NCBI GenBank assembly: GCA_944391495.1
Contig: CALXTU010000001.1
Coordinates: 309,981-373,980 of the forward strand
DNA length: 64,000 bases
Reading direction: 5' to 3'
Source: an uncultured Alphaproteobacteria bacterium
Lineage (GTDB): Bacteria > Pseudomonadota > Alphaproteobacteria > RF32 > CAG-239
Positions 27,713 to 36,649 of this stretch are shown here, piece by piece; the stretch's first letter is position 1, and every line of letters begins with the position of its first letter. The notes beneath the pieces are model-generated. The model saw nothing but the letters and a program-made list of their open reading frames with translations, did no database searches and had not been told where the DNA came from. The position numbers were made by a program, and so were the translations under genes.

Positions 27713-28467
27713 TGGCAAAACAACCTAACCGCAGATTAATCGGTTTGTTTCTGATTATCGGTATAGCCGTGTTTCTGTTTATCATCGGCTTCTTGCTGCA
27801 GAACAAACTGTTTGCCTCACGAGGAAATGAGGTTGTGATGTTTTTTGAGGAATCGATTAACGGTTTGGGTGTCGGTTCACCGGTGGTTTTGAAGGGTGTT
27901 AAAATCGGAGAGGTCAGCAAGATTGACATCGTGGTTAATACCGAAACGCTGGATTTCAGTATTCCGGTTTATGCCCGGATGAATTCAAAAGGCATCAGCA
28001 GCACCATTAATTATAAAAACGGGCGTGAAGTTTTGGGTGCGTTGGTGGAAAAAGGGCTCAGAGCGCGTCTGGCCTCGCAGAGTTATGTGACGGGGCAGCT
28101 GATGGTGGAGTTTGAGATGCTGCCGGATACACCGGTTAAATATCATGAAGGTGCCGGTGTTCCCGAAATTCCGACGGCTTTATCAACTTTGGGTGAGTTG
28201 TCGCGAGGGCTGCAGAAAATGCCTCTGGCCGAGGGGGTTAAAAACTTTAACGACTTCTTTAAAGGGTTGAATCAGAGTATGCCTGACATAAATAAGATTA
28301 TTGAGGATATTGAACGGGTGGTCAGCCGTAATCAGGGAACGTCAGCCGAAGTTTTGAACAACTTTAACAATGCGGCCGTTAATGTCAGCCGGGCGGCCAA
28401 GTCCATGCAGAACCTGACGGATTATCTGGAACGGCATCCGGAAGCTTTAATTAAAGGGAAGAAATAA
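27712..28467 (+). CDS. mlaD: MlaD-type MCE-domain protein
   Basis: Periplasmic substrate-binding subunit, anchored by one N-terminal membrane helix (about residues 8-29, LIGLFLIIGIAVFLFIIGFL) with an MCE domain from about 38 (NEVVMFFEESINGLGVGSPVVLKGVKIGEV). MCE subunits form hexameric rings through which lipids pass. The remaining C-terminal half is helical and contains RNQGTSAEVLNNFNNAAVN, longer than E. coli MlaD. GGAGG precedes the ATG, which follows the ATPase stop by an overlap of one base. The 251-residue length fits a single-MCE protein. Confidence 0.93.
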   Translation: MAKQPNRRLIGLFLIIGIAVFLFIIGFLLQNKLFASRGNEVVMFFEESINGLGVGSPVVLKGVKIGEVSKIDIVVNTETLDFSIPVYARMNSKGISSTINYKNGREVLGALVEKGLRARLASQSYVTGQLMVEFEMLPDTPVKYHEGAGVPEIPTALSTLGELSRGLQKMPLAEGVKNFNDFFKGLNQSMPDINKIIEDIERVVSRNQGTSAEVLNNFNNAAVNVSRAAKSMQNLTDYLERHPEALIKGKK

Positions 28468-28468
28468 A

Positions 28469-29047
28469 ATGAGAAAATTTACCGCAGTTTTGATGATGTT
28501 GTTTCTGGGCGGCTGCCTGGGTGGTTATAGTCCGACCAACAAATTTTATTACCTGCAGCCGGTTGATGCTTCGGAGGTTTCGGCTTTGAGTCGGAAGAAA
28601 CTCAGCATCGGCGTGAATGATGTTGTCTTGCCTGATTATCTTGACCGGCCGCAGATTATTGTTTTTGATCAGGGCTCACCGCAGATGAAGATTGACGAAA
28701 CCAACCGCTGGGGTGAGGCTCCGGCAACCATGATTCAGCGGACTCTTGCGGCAGATATTGCCGCCTATCTGCCGCAGTCGGCGGTTAAGGCAAAAATTTC
28801 CTTGGACGAAAGATTTTCTTATCTGGTAAATGTGCAGATTGTGCGCATGGACATGATAGAAGGCGGCGAGGCCGTTTTTGAAGCCTGGTGGTCGGTCTAT
28901 AATGCCTCAGGCAACCGGTTGCTTCAGCAAAAAACGGCATTGCGGCAAAAGACGGACGACGGATTTGACGCTTATGTCGAGGCGGAAAGCCGGATGATTG
29001 CCGCAATGGGGCGGGATATTGCCAAAGCCGTTGCCGGATTAAAATAA
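28469..29047 (+). CDS. ABC-type transport auxiliary lipoprotein (PqiC/YmbA-like)
   Basis: A 192-residue lipoprotein. The signal peptide ends LFLGGC, giving lipidated Cys16. The mature part contains KFYYLQP and VLPDYLDRPQIIV followed by W-G-E-A-P-A-T-M-I-Q-R-T-L, the pattern of the auxiliary lipoproteins of MCE transporters (DUF330, PqiC/YmbA). Such proteins dock the system to the outer membrane. It is the last gene of the mla-type operon, starting 1 base after the MCE stop region, and ends convergent to the transhydrogenase genes. The exact partner role is inferred from neighbours. Confidence 0.85.
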   Translation: MRKFTAVLMMLFLGGCLGGYSPTNKFYYLQPVDASEVSALSRKKLSIGVNDVVLPDYLDRPQIIVFDQGSPQMKIDETNRWGEAPATMIQRTLAADIAAYLPQSAVKAKISLDERFSYLVNVQIVRMDMIEGGEAVFEAWWSVYNASGNRLLQQKTALRQKTDDGFDAYVEAESRMIAAMGRDIAKAVAGLK

Positions 29048-29053
29048 ACCGTT

Positions 29054-30406
29054 TTAATTTTCCAATACTTTGACGATTTTTTCGGTTATGTCCCGGGCAT
29101 CGCCGTAAAGCATAATTGTGTTCGGCGCATAAAAAAGCGGGTTGTCAACACCGGAATATCCTCCGCCCAGCGAACGTTTGACAAAGAATACGGTTTTGGC
29201 TTTGGCGACATCAAGTACCGGCATACCGTAAAGCGGTGATGACGTATCATTTTTGGCCGAAGGGTTGGTAATGTCGTTGGCACCGATGACATAAGCGACA
29301 TCGGCAGAGGCAAACTCATTGTTGATATCGGCCATTTCATAAATATCGGCATAATCAATGCCGGCCTCGGCCAGCAGGACGTTCATGTGTCCGGGCATAC
29401 GGCCGGCAACCGGATGAATGGCGAATTTGACTTCAACGCGGTATTTGTCGCGTAACAGGGCTGCCATTGTTTTGACAGCGTGCTGTGCCTGGGCGGCGGC
29501 CATGCCAAAACCGGGAACAATGATGATTTTGGCGGCATTCTCCATAATAAAGGCGGCATCTTCGGGAGCTCCGGCGCGGGCGGTTCGCGTTTCATCGGCC
29601 GGGGTTGCGGCAGTGTGGGCGGAAAATCCGCCGGTGAGAATATTCAGAAGCGAACGGTTCATTGCCTTTATCATAATGTAGGCCAAAATCGAACCGCCGG
29701 CGCCGACAACGGAACCGATGATGATGAGCAGGCTGTTGTCAAGCGACAGACCGATGCCGACGGCCGCCCAGCCGGAGCCGCCGTTGAGCAGAGATATGAC
29801 AACCGGCATATCGGCGCCGCCGATCGGCAAAATCAACAAAAATCCCAAGATGAGAACCAGTGCGGTCAGGGCAAAAAACAAAGTTTGTTTCGGTTCCGCG
29901 ATAAACCATACGGACAAAGCAATGACGGAAATAAACAAAGCAGCATTGAGCGGATATTGCAAAGGAAAGTTGACGGATTTGGCGGTTATCAGTCCCTGCA
30001 ATTTGGCAAAGGCAACAAAAGAACCGGAAAAAGCCAGGCCGCCGATGATCATGCCGATGGTATTGTCGAGGTTTTTCGGCGATGAAGAAATGACCTCGGA
30101 CAGGGCAATGCAGACGGCAGCCAGGCCGCCCAAACCGTTGAAGGCTGCAATCATTTGCGGCAGGGCGGTGATTTTGACTTTAAGCGCCGAATAAGTTCCG
30201 ACGGCGGCACCGAGAATGATAATTAAAACGACCAGCGGATAATTCGGGAGCCTGAGCGCCATAACGGCGGCGGCAACGGCAAGAGCCATGCCGGCCATGC
30301 CCAAGATGTTGCCGCGGCGCGCCGTGTGCGGTGCTGCCAGCGAGCGAATGGACACAATCATTAAGAAACAGGCCAGAAGATAAGAGGTGTTAATCAGGGC
30401 GGACAT
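29054..30406 (-). CDS. pntB: NAD(P) transhydrogenase subunit beta
   Basis: Membrane and NADP-binding subunit of proton-translocating transhydrogenase, 450 residues, which makes NADPH from NADH using the proton gradient. About nine hydrophobic segments fill the first 250 residues (domain II). The C-terminal third is domain III, with the NADP-binding signature IVPGFGMAAAQAQHAV and later YVIGANDITNPSAK and GMPVLDVAKA. Its start overlaps the end of pntAB by 1 base. The order pntAA-pntAB-pntB with a split alpha subunit is the Rhodospirillum rubrum arrangement, common in alphaproteobacteria. Confidence 0.96.
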   Translation of the reverse strand: MSALINTSYLLACFLMIVSIRSLAAPHTARRGNILGMAGMALAVAAAVMALRLPNYPLVVLIIILGAAVGTYSALKVKITALPQMIAAFNGLGGLAAVCIALSEVISSSPKNLDNTIGMIIGGLAFSGSFVAFAKLQGLITAKSVNFPLQYPLNAALFISVIALSVWFIAEPKQTLFFALTALVLILGFLLILPIGGADMPVVISLLNGGSGWAAVGIGLSLDNSLLIIIGSVVGAGGSILAYIMIKAMNRSLLNILTGGFSAHTAATPADETRTARAGAPEDAAFIMENAAKIIIVPGFGMAAAQAQHAVKTMAALLRDKYRVEVKFAIHPVAGRMPGHMNVLLAEAGIDYADIYEMADINNEFASADVAYVIGANDITNPSAKNDTSSPLYGMPVLDVAKAKTVFFVKRSLGGGYSGVDNPLFYAPNTIMLYGDARDITEKIVKVLEN

Positions 30407-30690
30407 TATTTTTTCTCCCGGGATTTAAACATGGCCAGCATACGCTGTGAAACGACAAATCCGCCGACAATATTGACGGCGGCCAGAAAACAGGCCAGAT
30501 AAGACAAAAACAAATCGGCAGCGGAACTGTTGGTTTCAAGCGAGATTAACGCGCCGATGATGATAATGCCGGATATGGCATTGGAAACGCTCATCAAAGG
30601 TGAGTGCAAAGCCGGTGTAACACCCCAGATGACAAAATATCCGACAAAACAGGACAGCATTAAAATCGTCAGAAGAATCCATATATCCAT
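30406..30690 (-). CDS. pntAB: NAD(P) transhydrogenase subunit alpha, membrane part
   Basis: Small membrane subunit of 94 residues that corresponds to the C-terminal part of the E. coli alpha subunit. It has three hydrophobic segments: one near the start (LLTILMLSCFVGYFVIWGV), one with ISGIIIIGALISL, and one with FLAAVNIVGGFVVSQRML. Together with PntB it forms the proton channel. It starts 2 bases after the pntAA stop and overlaps pntB by 1 base, so it lies in one transcription unit of three genes. The split of the alpha subunit is expected for this type. Confidence 0.95.
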   Translation of the reverse strand: MDIWILLTILMLSCFVGYFVIWGVTPALHSPLMSVSNAISGIIIIGALISLETNSSAADLFLSYLACFLAAVNIVGGFVVSQRMLAMFKSREKK

Positions 30691-30692
30691 TT

Positions 30693-31703
30693 TCAGCCTT
30701 TCAATAAACAGGTGGAAGTTATCAGCGGATCGCCGCTATCCGGGACAAAAGCTTTTTGTCCGGCGGAATAAAATTGCAGGATAAAGTTGCACAGATTATT
30801 GGCAAATAGTATACTGGCCGTGGTCGGAACTTCGGCGGCCAGCAAACTGCCGCCGTAAATAATGACGTTTTCCGTCCGGATAATCCGGTTGTCGAGAGAA
30901 TTTTCGATATTGCCGCCCCGGTCGGAGGCCATATCAATCAAAACGGTTCCGGGAGAAAGCTTTTGCAATGATTTTCGGGTAATAATTTTTGGGGCTTTCC
31001 GTCCGGCAGTCAGAGCTGCGGTTATAATCACGTCAATTTGCGGCAGCAGCGGTTGAAAATCCGGCAGAAATTCCGCGCCGAGAGAAGTAATCTGTTCTTT
31101 GACCTCGGGGCGCGGGTCGGAAGCAAATACTTTTCCGCCCAGGCGTTTGGCCGTGGCTATGGCCTGAAGACCGGCCACACCGACGCCGATGATTAAAAAC
31201 TTCAGCGGTGGGATTGTGCCGGCGGAGGTTATCATCAGGGGAGCAATCCGGTTTCCCAGCACCAAGGATTTGATGACAGCCTGATAACCGGCCAGATTGT
31301 TTTGCGAGGATAAAATATCAAACGGTTGAGCCCGGGATATTCGCGGCAGCCGCTCCAAGGCAAAAGCACAAATATTTTTGTCACGCAGCTCTTTTAGCTG
31401 CGGTTGGGTCAAGTTTTGCAAATCTCCGATTAACAAACTCCGGCGGCGCAGCAGGGCAATTTCATCAGAGACCGGAGCTTTGATTTTGAGCAGGATATCC
31501 GTTTGCGGCAGAATTTCGGCAGCCGTTTTACAGATGACGGCTCCGGCTTTTTGATATGCGGTATCCGGGAATCCGGCAGCCTGGCCGGCACCGGCTTCAA
31601 CTAGTAACTTAAAACCTTTGTTTATAAATATTCCGGCAGTGGCCGGTGTGGCGGCAACTCTGGTTTCGCCGGGGAAGGTTTCTTTGATGATGCCGATAAT
31701 CAT
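30693..31703 (-). CDS. pntAA: NAD(P) transhydrogenase subunit alpha, NAD-binding part
   Basis: Peripheral NAD(H)-binding subunit (domain I), 336 residues, cytosolic. The start chosen gives MIIGIIKETFPGETRVAATPAT, the conserved beginning of the alanine-dehydrogenase/transhydrogenase fold. The Rossmann segment is seen in FLIIGVGVAGLQAIATAKRLG. The protein is shorter than R. rubrum PntAA, ending soon after the CNFILQFY segment, with the usual C-terminal linker reduced. No clear Shine-Dalgarno precedes the ATG. A longer in-frame extension reaches the opposite operon and is unlikely. It is divergent from the ChrA pair. Confidence 0.93.
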   Translation of the reverse strand: MIIGIIKETFPGETRVAATPATAGIFINKGFKLLVEAGAGQAAGFPDTAYQKAGAVICKTAAEILPQTDILLKIKAPVSDEIALLRRRSLLIGDLQNLTQPQLKELRDKNICAFALERLPRISRAQPFDILSSQNNLAGYQAVIKSLVLGNRIAPLMITSAGTIPPLKFLIIGVGVAGLQAIATAKRLGGKVFASDPRPEVKEQITSLGAEFLPDFQPLLPQIDVIITAALTAGRKAPKIITRKSLQKLSPGTVLIDMASDRGGNIENSLDNRIIRTENVIIYGGSLLAAEVPTTASILFANNLCNFILQFYSAGQKAFVPDSGDPLITSTCLLKG

Positions 31704-31797
31704 TGTCTGCCAGCTTTGTCTGTTAACGGATTGTAAAAACAAAAAGGTATATAGTCTGTTTAATGAAATATACAATGCCGGGACGGAAGGATTTTTG

Positions 31798-32340
31798 ATG
31801 AAAGAATTATGGAAACTGTTTGCGTTGTTTTTTAAAATAGGTTTGTTTACGTTTGGCGGCGGCTATGCCATGCTGCCGCTTTTGAAGGCCGAGCTGGTTA
31901 ATAAACGGCGCTTTGTCAGCGAGCAGGAACTTCTGGATATGTATTCCATCGGCCAGTGTACGCCGGGAATCATAGCCATTAATGTTGCCACGTTTATCGG
32001 GTATAGGCAAAAAGGAATCCGCGGTGCAATCACGACAACGGCGGGAATGGTCATGCCGTCGCTGATTGTGATTATTCTGCTGGCATCGGTTTTGCAAAAT
32101 TTTGCCGACAACCGGTATGTCGCTTATGCTTTTTCCGGCATCAGAATTTGTGTGGCGGCGTTGATTGCCGACGTGATTTTTGATTTGGCCCGCAAAAATA
32201 TTGCCGGTTATATGAGTGTGTTTGTGTTTATCGGCGCTTTGGCTTTGCTGGTCGGAGCGGGGCTTTCGGCGGTGTGGATCGTCATTATTGCCGGAACCGT
32301 GTCGCTGGCTGCCGGTGAAATCAGGAGAAAGAAGAAATGA
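31798..32340 (+). CDS. ChrA-family transporter, first half
   Basis: Half-size membrane transporter of the chromate (CHR) family, 180 residues. The CHR signature is seen in FFKIGLFTFGGGYAMLPLL, followed by SIGQCTPGIIAINVATFIGY. Several hydrophobic segments fill the rest. Short CHR proteins usually occur as a pair that together form the transporter, and the second half lies directly downstream with an ATGA-type overlap. GGACGGAAGG precedes the ATG. Chromate export is the described function of the family, but many members may move other anions, so chromate resistance is not assured. Confidence 0.88.
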   Translation: MKELWKLFALFFKIGLFTFGGGYAMLPLLKAELVNKRRFVSEQELLDMYSIGQCTPGIIAINVATFIGYRQKGIRGAITTTAGMVMPSLIVIILLASVLQNFADNRYVAYAFSGIRICVAALIADVIFDLARKNIAGYMSVFVFIGALALLVGAGLSAVWIVIIAGTVSLAAGEIRRKKK

Positions 32341-32855
32341 TTTATCTGCTGTTGTTTTTTGAGTTTTTTAAAATCGGTTTATTTGCCATCGGCGGCGGAT
32401 TGGTAACGGTTCCTTTCTTGTTTGATTTGACGGAAAAATACGACTGGTTTTCGCCGTCCGAGCTGGCGGATATGATTGCAGTGTCGGAATCGACGCCGGG
32501 ACCGATCGGCGTTAATATGGCTACTTTTGCCGGATTTAAAGCCGCCGGAATTTTAGGTGCTTTAACGGCAACGTTCGGGCTGGTTTTGCCTTCGGTCGTT
32601 ATTATCATTATGGTGGCAAAACTCATGCAGAAGTACAGCTGCAATACAAGAGTGCATACCATTTTGGAAGGAATCCGACCGGCGGTGCTGGCGTTGATTT
32701 TGTTTGCCGGGGTGCAAATTGCCCAGATTGCCCTGACGGGAAGTATTGAAATTTTGATGTTTGTTGCTTTGTTTGCCATGATGCGGCAGTGGAAACAAAG
32801 TCCGATCCTTTATCTGGGACTGGCGGCCGTTTTGGGAATTGCTTTGAAATTATAA
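32337..32855 (+). CDS. ChrA-family transporter, second half
   Basis: Partner half-size CHR membrane protein, 172 residues, with FFKIGLFAIGGGLVTVPFL near the start and VSESTPGPIGVNMATFAGF as its second conserved segment. These resemble the corresponding segments of the first half, as expected for an ancestral duplication. It overlaps the preceding gene by 4 bases, so the pair is translationally coupled. A hairpin follows the stop codon and faces the convergent trxA gene. Topology of the pair is expected to be antiparallel (family knowledge). Confidence 0.88.
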   Translation: MIYLLLFFEFFKIGLFAIGGGLVTVPFLFDLTEKYDWFSPSELADMIAVSESTPGPIGVNMATFAGFKAAGILGALTATFGLVLPSVVIIIMVAKLMQKYSCNTRVHTILEGIRPAVLALILFAGVQIAQIALTGSIEILMFVALFAMMRQWKQSPILYLGLAAVLGIALKL

Positions 32856-32878
32856 AGCCCTCTGAAAAGAGAGGGCTT
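32855..32878. terminator. Hairpin between the ChrA pair and trxA
   Basis: AAGCCCTC (32855-32862) pairs with GAGGGCTT (32871-32878) around 8 bases, overlapping the ChrA stop region. A T run follows only a few bases later on the plus strand, so strength is uncertain. Confidence 0.6.
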
Positions 32879-32889
32879 GAGAAAGTTTT

Positions 32890-33204
32890 TTAAGCGTGCC
32901 GGTTAATCCATTCGGCAAGAACTGCTTTGGAGTTAAAGCCGACTTTGGTATCAACAAGTTTGCCGTCTTTGAACAACAGCAACGACGGGATGCTGCGAAT
33001 ACCGTAGTTTGCCGGTGTGGCGGGTGCTTCGTCGACATTCATTTTGCAAATTTGTATTTTGCCGGACATTTCGCCGGACAGCTCTTCCATAATCGGCAGA
33101 AGCTGACGGCAGGGACCGCACCATTCGGCCCAAAAGTCAACCAGAACAAGGCCTTTGGATTTGAGAACTTCGGAGTCAAACTGTGCGTCGGTAATCGCTT
33201 TCAT
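32890..33204 (-). CDS. trxA: Thioredoxin
   Basis: General cytosolic disulfide reductant of 104 residues. The active site is W28-C29-G-P-C32 within [12 protein letters not shown], and the cis-proline segment is SIPSLLLF. Length and layout match thioredoxin 1. AAAGGAAA precedes the ATG. It lies 103 bases after addA, the order seen in many alphaproteobacteria (addB-addA-trxA), and ends the minus-strand run that begins at glgA. No odd residues were noticed. Confidence 0.96.
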   Translation of the reverse strand: MKAITDAQFDSEVLKSKGLVLVDFWAEWCGPCRQLLPIMEELSGEMSGKIQICKMNVDEAPATPANYGIRSIPSLLLFKDGKLVDTKVGFNSKAVLAEWINRHA

Positions 33205-33307
33205 CTTTTTTTCCTTTCTGTCAGAATTATGTTTCTTACAATATAGTTATAATTTTGAGATAAATAAAGCTCTTTGTTGCAAAAATCAGCTTTTTATTGT
33301 GCGAGGC

Positions 33308-36300
33308 CTATTCGATTTTCATGATTTTGGCGGTGTTGGTCCATAAAATATAGGTTTCAATATTTTTGTCCGGGTATATTTTTTTTACCAATTCCCGATA
33401 AGCCCGCATTTGTTTCAGGTAAGCACCCGGAACGCTGTCGGGGCTTTCTGCCGCCGGGCGGTTGGTCTTGTAGTCGACGATCATGACTTTGTCCAGGCAG
33501 ACGACCAGACGGTCGATTTGTCCGGAAATGATGCGGTCGCCGACTTGGCCCATCAGCGAAACCTCGGCAACGGAATCGGCGCCGAACAGCGGGGCAAATT
33601 GCGGATTGTTGACCAGCGAGAGAACTTCGTCGGCAATTTTGCGGCGTTCATTTTCCGGCATTTCGGCCGCCTGGTTTTGTAAAAACTCAGCGGTGCGGCA
33701 TTCTCTTTCATCAACGGGGATCGCAGGTAGAAACTGCAGCAGTTTGTGAATGATTCTGCCCCGGCCGTAAAGCCTGATATTGTCGTTTGTCTGCAGCGGC
33801 GAGACGGTCGCAATACCGGTTTCGTCCTGATGCGACGGTGTTAACGGTTTGGCAAGCGGTCCTTCGTCTGGCGGGCAGTTGGTCAGCCAGGATGGGATTT
33901 CAGCTTTAGCCGGCGCCGGTGTTTTCGTCGCTGTCGACGGCGGGACGATTTGTTGGGAAACCTCATAAACAAGTTTGCCGTCAGCCTGTTTTTCGGCCAG
34001 AGGTTCAAAGGCTGATTTGCATATCTCGTACCAAGATTCTTCGCTGGGTTTGTTTTTTTGTTGCCAGCCGCAAATACACAAACACTCTTCGGCACGGGTC
34101 AGCGCAACATAAAGCAGGCGGTGATATTCCTCAAGCGAGAGTTCTTTTTCTTCTTCTTTAAGGCGTGCGGCGCGGTTTTCATAGTAATCTTTGCCGAGAG
34201 GGTAAAACAAAACATCTTTGTCTTTAAGCCAGCCGGCCTCCTGTTTGACGGCTTTGACACGGACGGTATCGGGCAAAATGACAATCGGCGCCTGCAAACC
34301 CTTTGATGTGTGGACGGTCATTATTCGGACGGCATCCTGGTTGTCTTGTTCCAGATTGCGTTTGATTTCAACATCGTCCTGACGCATCCAGCCGACAAAT
34401 AATTGCATTGACGGAATATGCTCGCGCTCAAAATCAAGGCACAGATTTATAAATTCGTCCAAGGCATCTTCACATTCAAAACCCAAACGTTCGATGAATT
34501 TCCGCCGGCCGTTCAGGTTGCTTAAAACATGGGTGAAAAACTCAAAAGGTCTTTTACTGGCGGCCAAAATCAGCAGGCTTTGCAATTCTTCCGCCACGGC
34601 GGCATAGTCGGCATTTTGTCTGAGACGCTGCCAGAGGCTTGTGCTTCCGCGGTTGTAACAAAGCGTGAAAAGATCTTGGTCGTCAAGGCCGAACAGCGGC
34701 GATTTCAAAAGGCAGGCCAAAGTCAGATCATCGTCCGGCAGCAGCGTAAATTCGGCCAGAGCCAGCAGGTCATTAACGGCAATTTGTTCCAGAAGTTTAA
34801 TCCGGTCGACGCCGGCGATATTGACTCCGGCATTTTTACAGGCACGGACAAGTTCTTCGACAAAGGCGTTGCGCCGTTGCACCAGGATTAGAAAGTCACG
34901 GTATTGCAGCGGTCGACCTTTTGATTTCAACAGTTCACCACGGCTGACTTTAGCTTTGATGTTTTCGGCAATTTGCTGCGCCAATCGGGCAGACGGTGAA
35001 ACGGCGGTAATTCTTTCAACCGGCGGCAGCCAGATTTTATCCGCATTATCGGCTGCTTCGGCTGCAACCGGCGGCCAAAGTTCTATGCGGCCGCCGTCGC
35101 CGATGCGTGACGGGATATGGGCAAGCTTTTGTTCAGGGCGCACGACGCCCTGTCGTGCCTTGCCGCCGGCAAAGACCGCGTTAACAACATCAAGAACTGC
35201 GGCAGTGGAGCGGAAAGATACTTCCATGTCAACTTCGCGGAAAGATGCATCACGGTTAAAGAAATAGTTGCGCATTTTTTCAAATTCCCGCGGATCGGCT
35301 CCCTGGAAAGAAAAAATCGACTGTTTGCGATCGCCGACGACAAAAACGGTCGGGCGGGAGTTTTTAACGCCGCTGCCGGAAAAGAACTCATTGGTCAGTG
35401 CTTTGATGATGGCCCATTGAGAGGGAGAAGTATCTTGCGCTTCGTCAATCAATACGTTATCAATGCCGCCGTCTAGTTTGTACAATACCCATTCGGCGAC
35501 ACGGGGCGCTTCAAGCAGGCGGCGCGTCAGCATAATCAGGTCGTTATAATCCATTTTGGAACGGCGTTTTTTGTATTGCCGGTAGCGTTCGAGAATTTCG
35601 GCCGTAAGGGTTAAGACCGCCCGAGTGGCCTGCAGCAGATCGGCAGCTTTTATTTTGTCGGCCGTTTCGCTCAGAAGTTGTTTTTGCCGGTTTAGGCAGG
35701 CCTCGGCTTCGGGGAACATCTGGCAGGATTTTTGTACCAGTAATTTTTTGTTGGACAGAAGCAGTTTGCAAAGAGACGCAAAATCTTTGCCGGTGACAGC
35801 CGTCGTCAGTGTTGCCGCATATTTGCGTGATGTTTCGGTGCCGGCTTCAAAGGCTGCCGTCAGCAGTTTGATGTCATCATCAATCAGGTTTTGCCAAAAA
35901 TTGTTTCGGAGTTCTTCGGCGGTGGTTTGCGGGGTTATGCCCAGTATGACTGCGGCATGGTCAATCATTTCATCGGGATTGCGGTATTTTTGCAGGTATT
36001 CTTCAATGGAGCCGCGCTGCTCGGTAACAGATTGCAGAATTTTGGGAAATGTTGACTCGGAAACGGATGCCGTCAGCCAGGAAAGTGCTCCGGCAGTGTC
36101 AGGGGCAATTTGTCCGCGAAGGATTTCGAGTTTGATTTTTTCCAATGCCTCGTTTGACTCACGGTCGTCCATGATTTCAAAATAAGGTGATATACCGGCT
36201 TCCAGAGGGAAGCGTTTCAAAATTTCCTGACAAAAGCTGTGAATGGTCTGAATCTTAATGCCGCCGGGAGTATCAAGCAAAACGGCAAACAGCCGGCGGG

Positions 36301-36649
36301 CCTGAGCCAGAATATCAGCCGCTTCGGCAGAACTGCCCAGTTTTGTTCCCAGCAGTTGTTCAAGTTCGGGGACGAGTTTGTCATCAGCGGCAACGGCCCA
36401 GCCGCTCAAACGGCCGGCAATGCGGTTGCTCATTTCGACGGCGGCGGCCTTGGTGTAAGTCAGGCACAAAATGCGCGCCGGATTGATGCCGTTCAGCAGC
36501 AGCCGCAATACCCTGTCGGATAAAACTTTTGTTTTGCCGGTGCCGGCAGAAGCTTCCACCCAGACGGAAACAGCCGGATCGGCTGCTTGGCGTTGTTTAT
36601 CCGAGGCGAGAGTTATACGTTCTTTTTTTTGCTGCTGCAGATTGTCCAT
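33308..36649 (-). CDS. addA: Double-strand break repair helicase-nuclease AddA
   Basis: UvrD-like helicase and nuclease subunit of AddAB, which processes double-strand DNA ends for RecA-dependent repair. The 1113 residues begin MDNLQQQKKERITLAS, with Walker A at EASAGTGKT (Lys39), Walker B in NVLIDEAQDTSPSQW, and the motif GDRKQSIFSFQGADPREF. The nuclease domain near the end has MIVDYKTNRPAAES followed by YLKQMRAYRELV. The chosen ATG overlaps the addB stop (TAATG); a longer start is inside addB. It belongs to the addB-addA-trxA group of alphaproteobacteria. Confidence 0.96.
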   Translation of the reverse strand: MDNLQQQKKERITLASDKQRQAADPAVSVWVEASAGTGKTKVLSDRVLRLLLNGINPARILCLTYTKAAAVEMSNRIAGRLSGWAVAADDKLVPELEQLLGTKLGSSAEAADILAQARRLFAVLLDTPGGIKIQTIHSFCQEILKRFPLEAGISPYFEIMDDRESNEALEKIKLEILRGQIAPDTAGALSWLTASVSESTFPKILQSVTEQRGSIEEYLQKYRNPDEMIDHAAVILGITPQTTAEELRNNFWQNLIDDDIKLLTAAFEAGTETSRKYAATLTTAVTGKDFASLCKLLLSNKKLLVQKSCQMFPEAEACLNRQKQLLSETADKIKAADLLQATRAVLTLTAEILERYRQYKKRRSKMDYNDLIMLTRRLLEAPRVAEWVLYKLDGGIDNVLIDEAQDTSPSQWAIIKALTNEFFSGSGVKNSRPTVFVVGDRKQSIFSFQGADPREFEKMRNYFFNRDASFREVDMEVSFRSTAAVLDVVNAVFAGGKARQGVVRPEQKLAHIPSRIGDGGRIELWPPVAAEAADNADKIWLPPVERITAVSPSARLAQQIAENIKAKVSRGELLKSKGRPLQYRDFLILVQRRNAFVEELVRACKNAGVNIAGVDRIKLLEQIAVNDLLALAEFTLLPDDDLTLACLLKSPLFGLDDQDLFTLCYNRGSTSLWQRLRQNADYAAVAEELQSLLILAASKRPFEFFTHVLSNLNGRRKFIERLGFECEDALDEFINLCLDFEREHIPSMQLFVGWMRQDDVEIKRNLEQDNQDAVRIMTVHTSKGLQAPIVILPDTVRVKAVKQEAGWLKDKDVLFYPLGKDYYENRAARLKEEEKELSLEEYHRLLYVALTRAEECLCICGWQQKNKPSEESWYEICKSAFEPLAEKQADGKLVYEVSQQIVPPSTATKTPAPAKAEIPSWLTNCPPDEGPLAKPLTPSHQDETGIATVSPLQTNDNIRLYGRGRIIHKLLQFLPAIPVDERECRTAEFLQNQAAEMPENERRKIADEVLSLVNNPQFAPLFGADSVAEVSLMGQVGDRIISGQIDRLVVCLDKVMIVDYKTNRPAAESPDSVPGAYLKQMRAYRELVKKIYPDKNIETYILWTNTAKIMKIE

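Noticed and set aside
29480..30085. Open reading frame of 201 codons on the plus strand inside pntB
   Set aside because: Opposes a certain gene; composition is low complexity and it has no start-site support.
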